This document shows, piece by piece, positions 27,868 through 36,774 of a stretch of 64,000 bases of DNA. The DNA is from Occallatibacter riparius. Its GTDB lineage: Bacteria > Acidobacteriota > Terriglobia > Terriglobales > Acidobacteriaceae. A model generated the notes under the pieces. That model searched no databases, had not been told where the DNA came from, and worked only from the letters and a program-made list of their open reading frames with translations. Positions within the stretch are counted from its first letter, which is position 1; each line of letters begins with the position of its first letter. Both the position numbers and the translations under genes were made by a program. Location of the stretch: assembly GCF_025264625.1 (NCBI RefSeq), contig NZ_CP093313.1:2418001-2482000 (forward strand), given 5' to 3'.

Positions 27868-28724
27868 TGAGCAGGGAACAGGCAACAGGGAACAGGGAAC
27901 AGGGAGTGATCAGTGGCCCGCGGTCAGTGATCAGGTTCCTTGGCTCCGTTCGCTCCACAGGCTCTCCACTGACGGGCAAGGTAGCGATGCTGCTGGGTGC
28001 TTCGGCGCTGTTGTTGATGGCTGGGTGCCGGCAGGATATGCATAACCAGCCGAAGATGATTCCGCAGCGCGGGTCGGAGATGTTTGCCGATGGACGCGGC
28101 GCGCGGCCGCAGGTGGTGAACACGGTGGCACGCGGACAACTGGACGAGACCAGCTACTACTACACCGGCGTGGTGCAGGGCGCGAACGGCTATCGCGAAG
28201 AGAAGGATCAGTTGCCCTTCCCGGTGACGCTGGACGTTTTGCATCGCGGCGAAGAGCGATTCAACATCTACTGCACGCCTTGCCACTCGCGCGTGGGCAA
28301 CGGGCTGGGCGAGATTGTGCAGCGTGGCTACAAGCCGGCGGCGAATCTGCACGACCAGGTGCGTACGGCGCAGCCTCTGTCGCACTACTTCTACGTGATG
28401 ACGCATGGGTATGGCGCGATGCCGGACTACTCGGCGCAGTTGACGCCGGCAGACCGGTGGGCAGTGGCAGCGTATATCCGCGCACTGCAACTGAGCCAGG
28501 CGGCGAACCAGAGCGATGTGCCCGCGGGCACGCAGGTGGAGAGCCTGAAGGACGTGGCGGCGCAGGAGAAGCTACCGGACTCGTTCGCGCAGGCGTGGAA
28601 TCTGCCAGGGACAGCAGTTTATGCGAACCAGGCGCCGGCGCAGAAGGAAGGCACTCCGGCGATGGGCCCGGCCAACACGGCGGATCCGGTGCAGATCAAC
28701 AAGGGCGCCGCAGGCAAGAAGTAA
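27867..28724 (+). CDS. actE: Alternative complex III subunit ActE (monoheme cytochrome c lipoprotein)
   Basis: 285 residues with one heme site CTPCH, and a DYSAQLTPADRWAVAAYIRAL helix typical of cytochrome c folds. A lipoprotein signal (MLLGASALLLMAGC) is present but begins only at residue 41. The 40 residues before it are largely encoded by a period-7 repeat and adjacent GTGATCAG-type sequence (27870-27950), so the signal peptide has an unusually long n-region. The start at 27867 is supported by GGAGGTGGAG upstream and overlap with the actD stop; initiation at the ATG 27987 would give a normal lipoprotein. ActE is the likely exit point for electrons to the oxidase. Confidence 0.92.
   Translation: MSREQATGNREQGVISGPRSVIRFLGSVRSTGSPLTGKVAMLLGASALLLMAGCRQDMHNQPKMIPQRGSEMFADGRGARPQVVNTVARGQLDETSYYYTGVVQGANGYREEKDQLPFPVTLDVLHRGEERFNIYCTPCHSRVGNGLGEIVQRGYKPAANLHDQVRTAQPLSHYFYVMTHGYGAMPDYSAQLTPADRWAVAAYIRALQLSQAANQSDVPAGTQVESLKDVAAQEKLPDSFAQAWNLPGTAVYANQAPAQKEGTPAMGPANTADPVQINKGAAGKK
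27870..27911 (+). repeat. Period-7 repeat at the 5' end of actE
   Basis: Units ACAGGCA, ACAGGGA, ACAGGGA in tandem directly after the actD stop/actE start overlap; translated as the first residues of actE. Confidence 0.75.
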
Positions 28725-28748
28725 GGAACGGAATCAGAAGGAACTGGA

Positions 28749-30050
28749 ATGGCTCATACATCTCACGCCAAGACGCTGCCGGCAGATCTGAACGCGCCAC
28801 CGATGGTGAGCGCATGGCAGACGCGCGCTCTCATTATTGGTGTTGTCTTCTCTATCGTTGCGGTCATCCTGGGATTTCTGGGACAGGCGCAGGATCAACT
28901 CGGGTGGGATCACGTGCTGCGTGCATGGGACCTGGGCCTGATGATCACCTTCGGATTCTGCGTGGGCGGGCTGGCGCTGCTGATGGTGCAGTACTGCTCG
29001 GGCGGCAAGTGGGGCCTGCTGCTGCGGAGGCCGCTGGAGGCGATGAGCCGCACGCTGCCGTTGGTGTTTGTGTTCTTCGTGCCGATCGCGATATTCCAGG
29101 GCCGACTGTTCATGTGGGCGAATCACGGGCTGGTCGACAAGGCATTCAGCCTGGGGCAGATCAACAAGGACCAGGTTGAGGTGATCGACCACGCGATCCA
29201 GTGGAAGCACCCGATGCTGAACCCGACGACGATGGTTGTGGTCAGCGTGATCTGCTTCCTGATCTGGGGCTACTACACGTGGCGGCTGAACGGCCTGAGC
29301 CTGAAGCGCGACCGCGACACGATTGCGAACACGCCGTACTGGATCAAGAAGCTGGAGAACATCAGCGGACCGGGCATCGTGGTGTACTCGCTGACGATGA
29401 CGGCGGCGGCAATCTACTGGGTGATGTCGCTGGATGTGACCTGGTACTCGTCGATTTATGGATTGCTCTTCCTGGTGGGACAGGGCTACTCGGTACTGGC
29501 GCTGTCGATTATCACGTCGGTCAAGCTCTCGGAGAGCGAGCCGTATGCGACGATTCTGCGGCCGGTGGAGCAGCACGACCTGGGCAAGATGACGTTCGCA
29601 TTCGTCATGCTGAACATCTACCTCGCATTCGGACAGTTCCTGATTATCTGGTCGGGCAACCTGCCGGAAGAGATCAACTGGTATCTGGATCGTATTCGCG
29701 GAGATTGGGGCATCATCATCACGCTGGACTTCATCTTCCACTGGGTGATTCCGTTCAGCATGCTGCTGAGCCGCGACATCAAGCGCAACAAGAAGCGCCT
29801 GGTGCGGTTGTGCCAGTTCATGATTTTTGCGCGGTGCTGGGACATGTTCTGGCTGATCGAGCCGAACTTCCGGGATGCGGCGCGGAACCTGCACTTCAGC
29901 TGGGGAATTCTCGAGTACATCGCGGTGCCGGCGGCGATGATTTCGTTCTGGATGTGGTACTACTTCGCGAAACTTAAGACGCGGCCGCTGGTGCAAGTTA
30001 ACGATCCGCACCTGGCGGAGATTCTGGAGCCCGAACATGCCACTGCATGA
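28749..30050 (+). CDS. actF: Alternative complex III subunit ActF (NrfD-like)
   Basis: 433 residues, about ten membrane helices, the second NrfD-like subunit of ACIII and paralogous to ActC. Recognisable: VLRAWDLGLMITFGFCVGG, VFFVPIAIFQGRLFMWA, IQWKHPMLNPTTMVVVSV, MSLDVTWYSSIYGLLFLVGQ and YLAFGQFLIIWSGNLPEEI. It completes the actABCDEF order. Its end overlaps the next gene by 14 bases. Confidence 0.94.
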   Translation: MAHTSHAKTLPADLNAPPMVSAWQTRALIIGVVFSIVAVILGFLGQAQDQLGWDHVLRAWDLGLMITFGFCVGGLALLMVQYCSGGKWGLLLRRPLEAMSRTLPLVFVFFVPIAIFQGRLFMWANHGLVDKAFSLGQINKDQVEVIDHAIQWKHPMLNPTTMVVVSVICFLIWGYYTWRLNGLSLKRDRDTIANTPYWIKKLENISGPGIVVYSLTMTAAAIYWVMSLDVTWYSSIYGLLFLVGQGYSVLALSIITSVKLSESEPYATILRPVEQHDLGKMTFAFVMLNIYLAFGQFLIIWSGNLPEEINWYLDRIRGDWGIIITLDFIFHWVIPFSMLLSRDIKRNKKRLVRLCQFMIFARCWDMFWLIEPNFRDAARNLHFSWGILEYIAVPAAMISFWMWYYFAKLKTRPLVQVNDPHLAEILEPEHATA

Positions 30051-30693
30051 AGACAACAAACTGCCGTCGCACGGTGATAGCCTGCCGCCGCACGGCTCCG
30101 GGAAGATCGACGCATCGCATGGATACGAGCGGTCGGACGTTCGCGTCACGGGCATCGTGGTGTTCCTCACCGCACTGGGCATCTTTGTCGCGGTGACGGG
30201 TGCGCTCTGCTGGCTGATCGGCAAGGGCATCAACGTAGCGATGCTGCACGAAGACAAGGCGACGTATCCGAACACGAAGTGGACCAGGGACGAGGACAAG
30301 CAAATTCGTGAGCTTGGGAATCTGCCGTCGAGCCCGGCGCTGCAGAACAAGGTGGCGGAGCTGACGAAGGAGTTTCCCACGCCGCGCGTGCAGACGGACG
30401 ACGGCAACCAGGATGTGAGCGACCTGCATGCGCGCGAGGATCTGTTGCTCGATCACTACACGCGAATCGACGGGCAGGCGGGGAAGGTACGGATTCCGAT
30501 TGAGCGCGCGATGGAGTTGATTGCGCAGCGCGGATTGCCGGTGGCACCAGCGGAGAACGAGACGCTGATGGCGGGCGATCAGAAGCCAACGGTTCATGCG
30601 CCGCTGACTTCGGGATTTGCGCGGACCGCTTATGAGCTGGAGCAGGAGCGCGGCGAGGGTGGGCACGCGGAGCGGCCGCCGAGCGCGAAGTAG
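30037..30693 (+). CDS. Membrane-anchored protein of unknown function in the act-cox cluster
   Basis: 218 residues with a His-rich N-terminus, one membrane helix (about residues 38-62, VTGIVVFLTALGIFVAVTGA) and a long outer domain containing KWTRDEDKQIRELGNLPSS, DLHAREDLLLDHYTRID and RIPIERAMELIAQRGLP. The last pattern resembles small acidobacterial proteins located next to ACIII; I cannot assign it to a named Act subunit. The 14-base overlap with actF and position before sco make it a likely accessory or assembly factor of the respiratory complex. Confidence 0.8.
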   Translation: MPLHEDNKLPSHGDSLPPHGSGKIDASHGYERSDVRVTGIVVFLTALGIFVAVTGALCWLIGKGINVAMLHEDKATYPNTKWTRDEDKQIRELGNLPSSPALQNKVAELTKEFPTPRVQTDDGNQDVSDLHAREDLLLDHYTRIDGQAGKVRIPIERAMELIAQRGLPVAPAENETLMAGDQKPTVHAPLTSGFARTAYELEQERGEGGHAERPPSAK

Positions 30694-30724
30694 TAAAGCA
30701 GGGAATAGGGAGTAGGGAGTAGGA
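30694..30724 (+). repeat. Period-7 repeat between the unknown membrane gene and sco
   Basis: TAAAGC then AGGGAAT, AGGGAGT, AGGGAGT, AGGAAAT. It starts at the stop codon and ends at the sco ATG, so the purine-rich units also form the only visible ribosome-binding site of sco. Confidence 0.75.
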
Positions 30725-30725
30725 A

Positions 30726-31664
30726 ATGCAGAATGTGGGCACAATCCGGAAGAGGTTGCTGACGGGGGCGCTTAGCGCTGCCGCCGCGATTGTGTTGGTC
30801 GCTGGTGCGATGGCGCCTGCGATGGCGCAGGTGTCGGGGTATGGCGACAAGCAGGCGGGGCCGGCGAACGAGAAGTCGCGGATTCTGGACAAGGTGGGAA
30901 TTTCGCAGCATCTCGACCAGCAGTTGCCGTTGAATACGACTTTCACGGATGACGCGGGCAAGCAGGTCGAGCTCGGCGGTTACTTCGGGAAGAAGCCGGC
31001 GATTCTGGCGCTGGTGTACTACCAGTGCCCGATGCTGTGCAGCGAAGAGCTGAATGGGCTGGTGAGCGCGCTCCTGATGGTGGACGAGGTTCCGGGAAGG
31101 GACTTCAACATCGTAGTGGTGAGCATCGATCCGAGCGAAGGCACCGACCTGGCGGCCGCGAAGAAGCGCAGCTACGTGAAGCGCTACGGCAAGCCGCAGA
31201 CCGCGGATGGATGGCACTTCCTGACGGGGACGCAGCCGAACATCGATGCGCTGACGAAGGCCGTGGGGTTTGGGTACACGAAGATTCCAGGGCCTGATGG
31301 AAAGCTGACGCAGTTTGCGCATGCCAGCGCGATTCAGCTGGTGACGCCCGAGGGCAAGCTGGCGCAGTACTACATGGGCGTGGAGTATTCGCCGAAGGAT
31401 TTGCGGCTGGGGCTGGTTGAGTCGTCGCACGGGAAGATTGGATCGCCGGTCGACAACATTCTGACCTACTGCTATCACTACGATCCGGGGACGAACAAGC
31501 ACTCGCTGATTGTGGCCCGCGTGGTGCAGCTGGGCGGCCTGGTAACGATGGTTTCCCTGGGCGGATTCATGTTCCTGATGTTCCGCCGTGATTACCGGCT
31601 GGAACACGAAGTCACAGAAAAACAGGATTCAGGCAACGATTCAGGCAGCAAGGTGAACGGATAA
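30726..31664 (+). CDS. SCO1/SenC copper chaperone for cytochrome oxidase
   Basis: 312 residues with signal peptide (cleavage near APAMAQV), thioredoxin-like domain, and a C-terminal membrane helix (VVQLGGLVTMVSLGGFMFLMF). Copper ligands are intact: CPMLC (CXXXC) in ALVYYQCPMLCSEELNGL and the distal histidine in FAHASAI. Sco delivers copper to, or reduces, the CuA site of subunit II, encoded immediately downstream. It lies on the periplasmic face. Confidence 0.94.
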   Translation: MQNVGTIRKRLLTGALSAAAAIVLVAGAMAPAMAQVSGYGDKQAGPANEKSRILDKVGISQHLDQQLPLNTTFTDDAGKQVELGGYFGKKPAILALVYYQCPMLCSEELNGLVSALLMVDEVPGRDFNIVVVSIDPSEGTDLAAAKKRSYVKRYGKPQTADGWHFLTGTQPNIDALTKAVGFGYTKIPGPDGKLTQFAHASAIQLVTPEGKLAQYYMGVEYSPKDLRLGLVESSHGKIGSPVDNILTYCYHYDPGTNKHSLIVARVVQLGGLVTMVSLGGFMFLMFRRDYRLEHEVTEKQDSGNDSGSKVNG

Positions 31665-31668
31665 CGGA

Positions 31669-32784
31669 ATGGATCACATCAGCCACGTACTTTGGCAATT
31701 CCTCGTCAAATGGATGACGGACTTCGCGCTGTTTCCGCCGGAGGCGTCGAAGATCGCGCCGCAGATGGACGCGCTGTACTTCTTCATGGTGCTGGTCAGC
31801 CTGGTGGGACTCACGATCGTGGTCCTGCTGCTGGTCAGCTTCTCGATCATGTACAGCAAGAAGCGCCACCCGGTAGCGGTGCAGATCGAAGGCTCGACGC
31901 TGCTTGAAGCGACGTGGACGATCATTCCGCTCGGCCTGTTCCTGATCATGTTCGTGTGGGGCTCATTGATTTACTTCCGCATTTACACGCCGCCGGCGAA
32001 CGCGATGAACATCTACGTGGTGGGCAAGCAGTGGATGTGGAAGGCGGAGCATCCGGGCGGCCAGCACGAGATCAATTCGCTGCACATTCCGACGGGCAGG
32101 GCAATCCAGCTCACGCTGATTTCGCAGGATGTGTTTCACAGCTTCTCGATTCCGGCGTTTCGCGTGAAGCGCGAGGCGATTCCGGGGCGCTACACCAATG
32201 TGTGGTTTGAGGCGACGACGCCGGGAACGTATCACCTGTTTTGCACGCAGTATTGCGGTACGAACCACTCGGCGATGGTGGGCGACATCGTAGTGCTCAC
32301 GCCGGACGACTACAAGAAGTGGCTGGCGGAGTCGACCAGCGGCGCGAGCCTGGCGCAGAACGGGGAACGGTTGTTCGCGAGCCTGAGCTGCAATGCGTGC
32401 CACAACGGTCAGGCGAACTCGAGGGGCCCAAGCCTGGCGGGCGTGTACGGATCGCACCTGACGCTGGCAAACGGCGGAACGCAGCTTGCGGATGAGGCTT
32501 ATCTGCGCGACGCAATTCTGAATCCTTCAGATCACGTGACGCAGGGATTTGCGCCGATTATGCCGACGTACCAGGGACAGATCAGTGAGGATGGCGTGAT
32601 CTCGCTGGTGGAATATATCAAGTCGTTGAACACGAATTACCGCGTTGAACAGACGCTGAACACAAGCACCTTGCTGCCGGAAGGCGAAGGCAAGGCAACG
32701 CCGGCGGGCCAGCAATCCGGCGGAGCGAAGCAGGGCGCGTCAGCCGGAAAGGGAACTTCCGGCCAGGGGGTTGTTAAACAATGA
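31669..32784 (+). CDS. coxB: Cytochrome c oxidase subunit II with fused cytochrome c domain
   Basis: 371 residues. Two N-terminal membrane helices, then the CuA cupredoxin domain with His157 (DVFHSFSIP), Cys192 and Cys196, His200 and Met203 ([12 protein letters not shown]), and [13 protein letters not shown] as the aromatic electron-entry patch. A class I cytochrome c domain follows (CNACH at 241-245, Met ligand in PIMPTYQGQ), making this a caa3-type subunit II. The last ~40 residues are Gly/Ser/Gln-rich. The coxA start overlaps the stop (ATGA). Confidence 0.96.
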   Translation: MDHISHVLWQFLVKWMTDFALFPPEASKIAPQMDALYFFMVLVSLVGLTIVVLLLVSFSIMYSKKRHPVAVQIEGSTLLEATWTIIPLGLFLIMFVWGSLIYFRIYTPPANAMNIYVVGKQWMWKAEHPGGQHEINSLHIPTGRAIQLTLISQDVFHSFSIPAFRVKREAIPGRYTNVWFEATTPGTYHLFCTQYCGTNHSAMVGDIVVLTPDDYKKWLAESTSGASLAQNGERLFASLSCNACHNGQANSRGPSLAGVYGSHLTLANGGTQLADEAYLRDAILNPSDHVTQGFAPIMPTYQGQISEDGVISLVEYIKSLNTNYRVEQTLNTSTLLPEGEGKATPAGQQSGGAKQGASAGKGTSGQGVVKQ

Positions 32785-34445
32785 GCACCGATACAATCGT
32801 TCGACTTCCCGACCAGGCGACGGCCAGGATTCCGAAGGTTAACTTTCTCTCCAAAGAGAACGGACTTCTGAGCTGGCTGTTGACGAGCGATCACAAGCGG
32901 ATTGCAACGCTCTACCTGATCTCGATTACGTTCTTCTTCGCGATCGGGGGCACGCTGGCAGGCCTGATCCGACTGGAACTGCTGACACCGCAGAGCGACC
33001 TGATGGCGGCGGACACCTATAACAAGGTGTTCTCGATGCACGGCATCATCATGGTGTTCCTGTTCCTGGTGCCATCAGTACCGGCGACGCTGGGGAACTT
33101 CCTGATCCCGATCATGATTGGGGCGAAAGACCTGGCGCTGCCGAAGGTGAACCTGCTGAGCTGGTATCTGTACATGATCGCCGGCGTGATGGTTCTGTAC
33201 TCGATGATCACGGGCGGCGTGGATACGGGCTGGACGTTCACGGTGCCGTTGTCGACACACTACGTGAACACGAATGTGATCACGACGGGGCTGGCGATCT
33301 TCGTGGCGGGATTCAGCTCGGTGTTCACGGGGCTGAACTTCATCGTGACGATCCACAAGATGCGCGCGCCGGGCATGACATGGTTCCGGCTGCCGCTGTT
33401 TGTGTGGTCGAACTATGCGGCTTCGATCCTGATGGTGCTGGGCACGCCGGTTCTGGCGATCACGCTGGTGCTGGTGGTTCTGGAGCGCGGATTCGGCATC
33501 GGCGTGTTCGATCCGTCAAAGGGCGGCGACCCGATCCTGTTCCAGCACTTGTTCTGGTTCTACTCGCATCCGGCCGTGTACATCATGATTCTGCCGGGCA
33601 TGGGCGTAATCAGCGAAGTGGTGTCGACGTTCGCACGCAAGCGGGTGTTCGGCTACACGGCGGTGGCGTTCAGCTCGGTGGCGATCGCGGTGTTCGCATT
33701 CTTCGTCTGGGAACACCACATGTTCATCATGGGCGTGTCGAACTACTCGACGCTGGTGTTCAGCCTGCTGACGATGCTGGTGGCGGTGCCTTCGGCGATC
33801 AAGATCTTCAACTGGTCGTTCACGCTGTATAAGGGCTCGATCACGTTTGAGACGCCGATGCTGTACTCGTTCGGGTTCATGGGGCTGTTCACGATCGGCG
33901 GATTGACGGGCGTGTTCCTGGCTTCGACGGGAACCGATATTCATCTGACCGAGACGTACTTCATCGTGGCGCACTTCCACTTTGTGATGGTGGGCGGCAT
34001 GCTGATGGCGTTCCTTTCGGGCATCCATTTCTGGTGGCCGAAGTGGACGGGCAGGATGTATCCCGAGAAGATTTCTCAGCTGGCTGCGCTGATTACGTTC
34101 ATCGGGTTCAACTTCACATTCTTCCCGCAGTTCCTTTTGGGAACGCTGGGCATGCCGCGGCGGTATGCGGCATATCCGGCGGAGTTCCAGGTGCTGAACG
34201 TGTTCTCGACGGCGGGCGCATCGATTCTTGGAATTGGGTATCTGCTTCCGATCCTGTATCTGACGTGGTCGCTCAAGTATGGCGAGATTGCCGGCGATAA
34301 TCCGTGGCAGGCAACGGGTCTCGAGTGGCAGATCCAGTCGCCGCCGCTGACGGAGAACTTTACCGAGATTCCGGTTGTGGATCATGACGCGTACGACTAC
34401 GAGTGGCTCGAGAAAAAAGAGAAAGAGGTAAGCAGTGTCGGATAG
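32781..34445 (+). CDS. coxA: Cytochrome c oxidase subunit I, A2-type
   Basis: 554 residues, 12 or more membrane helices. Metal ligands: His87 (SMHGIIMVF, low-spin heme), His263 and Tyr267 (YSHPAVYIM, CuB and the cross-linked Tyr), His312-His313 (WEHHMF), His398 (heme a3) and His400 (low-spin heme) in [11 protein letters not shown]. The YSHPxV motif in place of the glutamate of A1 enzymes is the mark of the A2 subfamily, as in Thermus caa3 oxidase. It reduces O2 and pumps protons. Overlaps coxB at its start and coxC at its end. Confidence 0.97.
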   Translation: MSTDTIVRLPDQATARIPKVNFLSKENGLLSWLLTSDHKRIATLYLISITFFFAIGGTLAGLIRLELLTPQSDLMAADTYNKVFSMHGIIMVFLFLVPSVPATLGNFLIPIMIGAKDLALPKVNLLSWYLYMIAGVMVLYSMITGGVDTGWTFTVPLSTHYVNTNVITTGLAIFVAGFSSVFTGLNFIVTIHKMRAPGMTWFRLPLFVWSNYAASILMVLGTPVLAITLVLVVLERGFGIGVFDPSKGGDPILFQHLFWFYSHPAVYIMILPGMGVISEVVSTFARKRVFGYTAVAFSSVAIAVFAFFVWEHHMFIMGVSNYSTLVFSLLTMLVAVPSAIKIFNWSFTLYKGSITFETPMLYSFGFMGLFTIGGLTGVFLASTGTDIHLTETYFIVAHFHFVMVGGMLMAFLSGIHFWWPKWTGRMYPEKISQLAALITFIGFNFTFFPQFLLGTLGMPRRYAAYPAEFQVLNVFSTAGASILGIGYLLPILYLTWSLKYGEIAGDNPWQATGLEWQIQSPPLTENFTEIPVVDHDAYDYEWLEKKEKEVSSVG

Positions 34446-35187
34446 CACTGTGACGGTCCAAGGCGCTCACACGGCGCACGAGCACCCGCCGTATCAGCGG
34501 CACCATTTCGCCAGCATGGAGCAGCAGGTGGATACCACCAGCTTCGCCATGTGGCTGTTCCTGCTGACGGAAATCATGTTCTTCGGAGGCTTGTTCTGCT
34601 CCTACCTGATCTTCCGCAACTGGTACTACCCGGCCTTTGTGGAAGCGTCGCACCAGCTCAATATTTTCTGGGGTACGCTGAACACGGGCGTGCTGATCAC
34701 GTCGTCGTTCACCATGGCCATGGGCGTGTGGTGCGCGGAAATGCGGAAGAAGAGCGCGCTGGTTCTGTGCCTGGTTCTGACCTTCGTGCTGGGCCTGGTG
34801 TTCCTTGGCATCAAGTACATCGAGTACAGCGAGAAGTGGGAGAAGCACCACGTACCTGGGTTCCACTACAGCCTGCAGTCGTTCACCAATCCGGCGTCGG
34901 ATGCGGAAGTGCACAAGGAGTATCCCGATGACAAGCCGCTGGGTGTGGATATGGCGCGGCACACGGAGCTCTATTTCTCACTCTACTTTGCGATGACGGG
35001 TATGCACGCGCTGCACATGATTATCGGTATCTCTCTGCTGGGGTATTTGATCTTCCGGGCGCAGCAGGGGGCATACACGACGGGACATGTGACATTCGTC
35101 CACAATTTTGGCCTGTACTGGCACTTTGTCGACATCATCTGGATCTTCCTGTTCCCGCTGCTGTATTTGATCAGCAGACACTCGTGA
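34435..35187 (+). CDS. coxC: Cytochrome c oxidase subunit III
   Basis: 250 residues beginning at a GTG inside the end of coxA (11-base overlap), with AGAGG upstream. Seven membrane helices; typical segments [27 protein letters not shown]-like [13 protein letters not shown], and [15 protein letters not shown] with [20 protein letters not shown] at the end. A polar insertion (about residues 140-180, [13 protein letters not shown] and beyond) enlarges one loop, as in several caa3 oxidases. It stabilises proton pumping in the complex. Confidence 0.95.
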   Translation: MSDSTVTVQGAHTAHEHPPYQRHHFASMEQQVDTTSFAMWLFLLTEIMFFGGLFCSYLIFRNWYYPAFVEASHQLNIFWGTLNTGVLITSSFTMAMGVWCAEMRKKSALVLCLVLTFVLGLVFLGIKYIEYSEKWEKHHVPGFHYSLQSFTNPASDAEVHKEYPDDKPLGVDMARHTELYFSLYFAMTGMHALHMIIGISLLGYLIFRAQQGAYTTGHVTFVHNFGLYWHFVDIIWIFLFPLLYLISRHS

Positions 35188-35231
35188 CAAAAGCAGGGAA
35201 TAGGGAACAGGCAATAGTGATTAGGAACAGA
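35188..35231 (+). repeat. Period-7 repeat after the coxC stop
   Basis: AAAAGC followed by AGGGAAT, AGGGAAC, AGGCAAT, AGTGATT, AGGAACA, filling the gap to the subunit IV gene and supplying its ribosome-binding purines. Confidence 0.75.
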
Positions 35232-35239
35232 GGACGCGC

Positions 35240-35611
35240 ATGAGCAAAGAACACGATCAGAACCAGCACCATGACCATACCGGCCACGATCACGATCCGG
35301 GCGAGCAGGACGTACACGACTCGCTGAACCACATTGTTCCGCCGCGGATCTACATCATCATCGGAGCCTCGCTGCTGGTGTTGACGGGCGTGACGGTGTG
35401 GGCATCGTTCGTCGACATGGGCGTGTTTAACCCCGTGGTGGCGCTGGCTATTGCCTGCTTCAAGGCGTCGCTCGTGGTGCTGTTCTTCATGCATGTGAAG
35501 TACAGCTCGAAGTTGACCAAGCTGACGGTGTTCTCAGGGCTGTTTACATTCGCCGTCCTGATCGCGCTTACGCTGGCGGACTATGCCACGCGGGCTTGGG
35601 GACGGTGGTAA
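35240..35611 (+). CDS. Cytochrome c oxidase subunit IV, small
   Basis: 123 residues. The first ~35 residues are His/Asp-rich (HHDHTGHDHDPGE), a possible metal-binding tail, followed by three membrane helices (IYIIIGASLLVLTGVTVWAS, VVALAIACFKASLVVLFFMH, LTVFSGLFTFAVLIALTLAD). The MHVKYSS turn after the second helix is typical of prokaryotic oxidase subunit IV. Last gene of the respiratory cluster; a terminator follows at 35651. Confidence 0.9.
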   Translation: MSKEHDQNQHHDHTGHDHDPGEQDVHDSLNHIVPPRIYIIIGASLLVLTGVTVWASFVDMGVFNPVVALAIACFKASLVVLFFMHVKYSSKLTKLTVFSGLFTFAVLIALTLADYATRAWGRW

Positions 35612-35613
35612 AA

Positions 35614-35648
35614 GGCAGGGACTAGGGAATAGGGAGTAGGGAATAGAC
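35614..35648 (+). repeat. Period-7 repeat after the subunit IV stop
   Basis: AGGCAGGGACT, then AGGGAAT, AGGGAGT, AGGGAAT in tandem, from 3 bases after the stop to the terminator. Confidence 0.75.
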
Positions 35649-35650
35649 GA

Positions 35651-35680
35651 AAGGCCGCCGCGTGGCGGCCTTTTGCTTTG
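35651..35680 (+). terminator. Rho-independent terminator of the act-cox cluster
   Basis: AAGGCCGCC pairs with GGCGGCCTT (35651-35659 with 35664-35672), 4-base loop, followed by TTGCTTT. Confidence 0.85.
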
Positions 35681-35707
35681 GGCGCGAGGTGGGGCCGATG
35701 GGCCGGT

Positions 35708-35944
35708 TCAGGGGTGGCGAGGTTGCTGGGGAGAGCTCTGGCAGATGAGGTTGGACAGGTCGTCGATGAGGAGGTCGCTGGCGGCGAGTTTCCGTCTAGA
35801 CTGCTCAACACGGTCGCGGGTCTGGGTCAGGGTCGATTCAAGCTCGCGGATGGCGTCGCGGGCCTGCTGGGCCGAGTGGGCGGCGAATAGAACGAAAGCA
35901 TCGAGTGAGCGGGGAGACCAGGATTGCGTGTAGGCGCGCGCCAT
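35708..35944 (-). CDS. Small coiled-coil hypothetical protein
   Basis: About 78 residues from the ATG at 35944. The middle is a likely coiled coil (AAHSAQQARDAIRELESTL and TQTRDRVEQSRRKLAASD). Longer readings to 36226 would translate a tandem-repeat array and are rejected. The spacing of AAGG before this ATG is acceptable. No family recognised. It ends just after the cox terminator. Confidence 0.5.
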   Translation of the reverse strand: MARAYTQSWSPRSLDAFVLFAAHSAQQARDAIRELESTLTQTRDRVEQSRRKLAASDLLIDDLSNLICQSSPQQPRHP

Positions 35945-35997
35945 GATGCCGCCTTGGATGGCGGGGGCGGGGTTGGGGTGGCCTGGGAGAGGCGGAG

Positions 35998-36081
35998 AAC
36001 AGGCAACAGGGAACAGAAAAGCAGGGGACGGGGGGACAAAGGGACAGAGTGACAAAGTTACACAGTTACAAAGTTGCAAAG
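35998..36081 (+). repeat. Composite period-7/period-8 array
   Basis: AACAGGCAACAGGGAACAG (period 7) then GGGACAAA, GGGACAGA, GTGACAAA, GTTACACA, GTTACAAA, GTTGCAAA (period 8), between divergent genes. Confidence 0.75.
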
Positions 36082-36218
36082 GGTGGTCTGACGTCAGGGG
36101 TGGTCTTTTTTGATGTTTGATAGTCCAATGGTCAGCCAGGGTGATGGGCTCGAGGGAAGCAGGCGAGCGTTGGGGCGTGCGTAATCCGATCATTTCTTTG
36201 AAGAAGGATGCCGGGACG

Positions 36219-36695
36219 ATGTTCATGGTTCCTAAATTGCTGCGGAAGGTGAAGGCAGGGGCGGCCCTCGCTGTAATGGCGGGATTGCTCGCGGGTGCGG
36301 GCGCTGGACTGGCTCACGCCCAGGCTAGCTACTCGGAAGCTGACTACGTTGGGAGTTGGCACCTGATGTTCCAGGGAAAGGCGTTCGCCACGTTGACGAT
36401 CCAAAAGCAGGGTACAGAGTTGAGCGGATCGCTTACGGGTGTCTCGATCGAGATGGACGATAACGGCAAGCTCACAAATGCGACGGCGAATAATGGGCCG
36501 GCGTCCACGCTGCATGCCGCGATGGAGGACGGCGTCCTGCACGTGTCGGAGAAGGATGGCGACGACGTGATTGAGTGGACGATGACGCTGACTTCGGCGA
36601 AGACAGGCGAGCTGCGGTTTGCGCGGGGTGTGCCGGCCAATGCAGAGGCGATTCGGCTGGAAAAGCTTTGGTCGGAACCGCCGGTGCAGAATTAG
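36219..36695 (+). CDS. Secreted hypothetical protein
   Basis: 158 residues with a signal peptide (cleavage near LAHAQA). The mature part looks like a small beta barrel: ADYVGSWHLMFQGKAFATLTI, GTELSGSLTGVSIEMDDNGK, GVLHVSEKDGDDVIEWTMTL. The 'GSW...G..F...I.Q.G..L.G' pattern recalls lipocalin-like or DUF-type proteins that many Acidobacteriota export. AAGAAGGA lies upstream of the chosen ATG; longer readings lack a signal peptide start. A terminator follows. Confidence 0.75.
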   Translation: MFMVPKLLRKVKAGAALAVMAGLLAGAGAGLAHAQASYSEADYVGSWHLMFQGKAFATLTIQKQGTELSGSLTGVSIEMDDNGKLTNATANNGPASTLHAAMEDGVLHVSEKDGDDVIEWTMTLTSAKTGELRFARGVPANAEAIRLEKLWSEPPVQN

Positions 36696-36705
36696 CCAGA
36701 AAAAC

Positions 36706-36750
36706 AGGGCTTAGGGTTTAGGAGGGCCGCCGCGGGCGGCCTTTTGATTT
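36706..36750 (+). terminator. Short period-7 repeat followed by a terminator
   Basis: ACAGGGC, TTAGGGT, TTAGGAG units (36706-36721) run into the hairpin GGCCGCC/GGCGGCC (36725-36731 with 36735-36741) with TTTTGATTT after it. Confidence 0.8.
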
Positions 36751-36774
36751 GGTGGGACCGTGCTTGTGAGGGGC

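Noticed and set aside
35945..36226. Longer N-terminus of the small coiled-coil gene
   Set aside because: It would translate the composite tandem array at 35998-36081 in an upstream region shared with a divergent gene. The ATG at 35944 has an acceptable ribosome-binding site. Unlike actB, nothing anchors a start further upstream.
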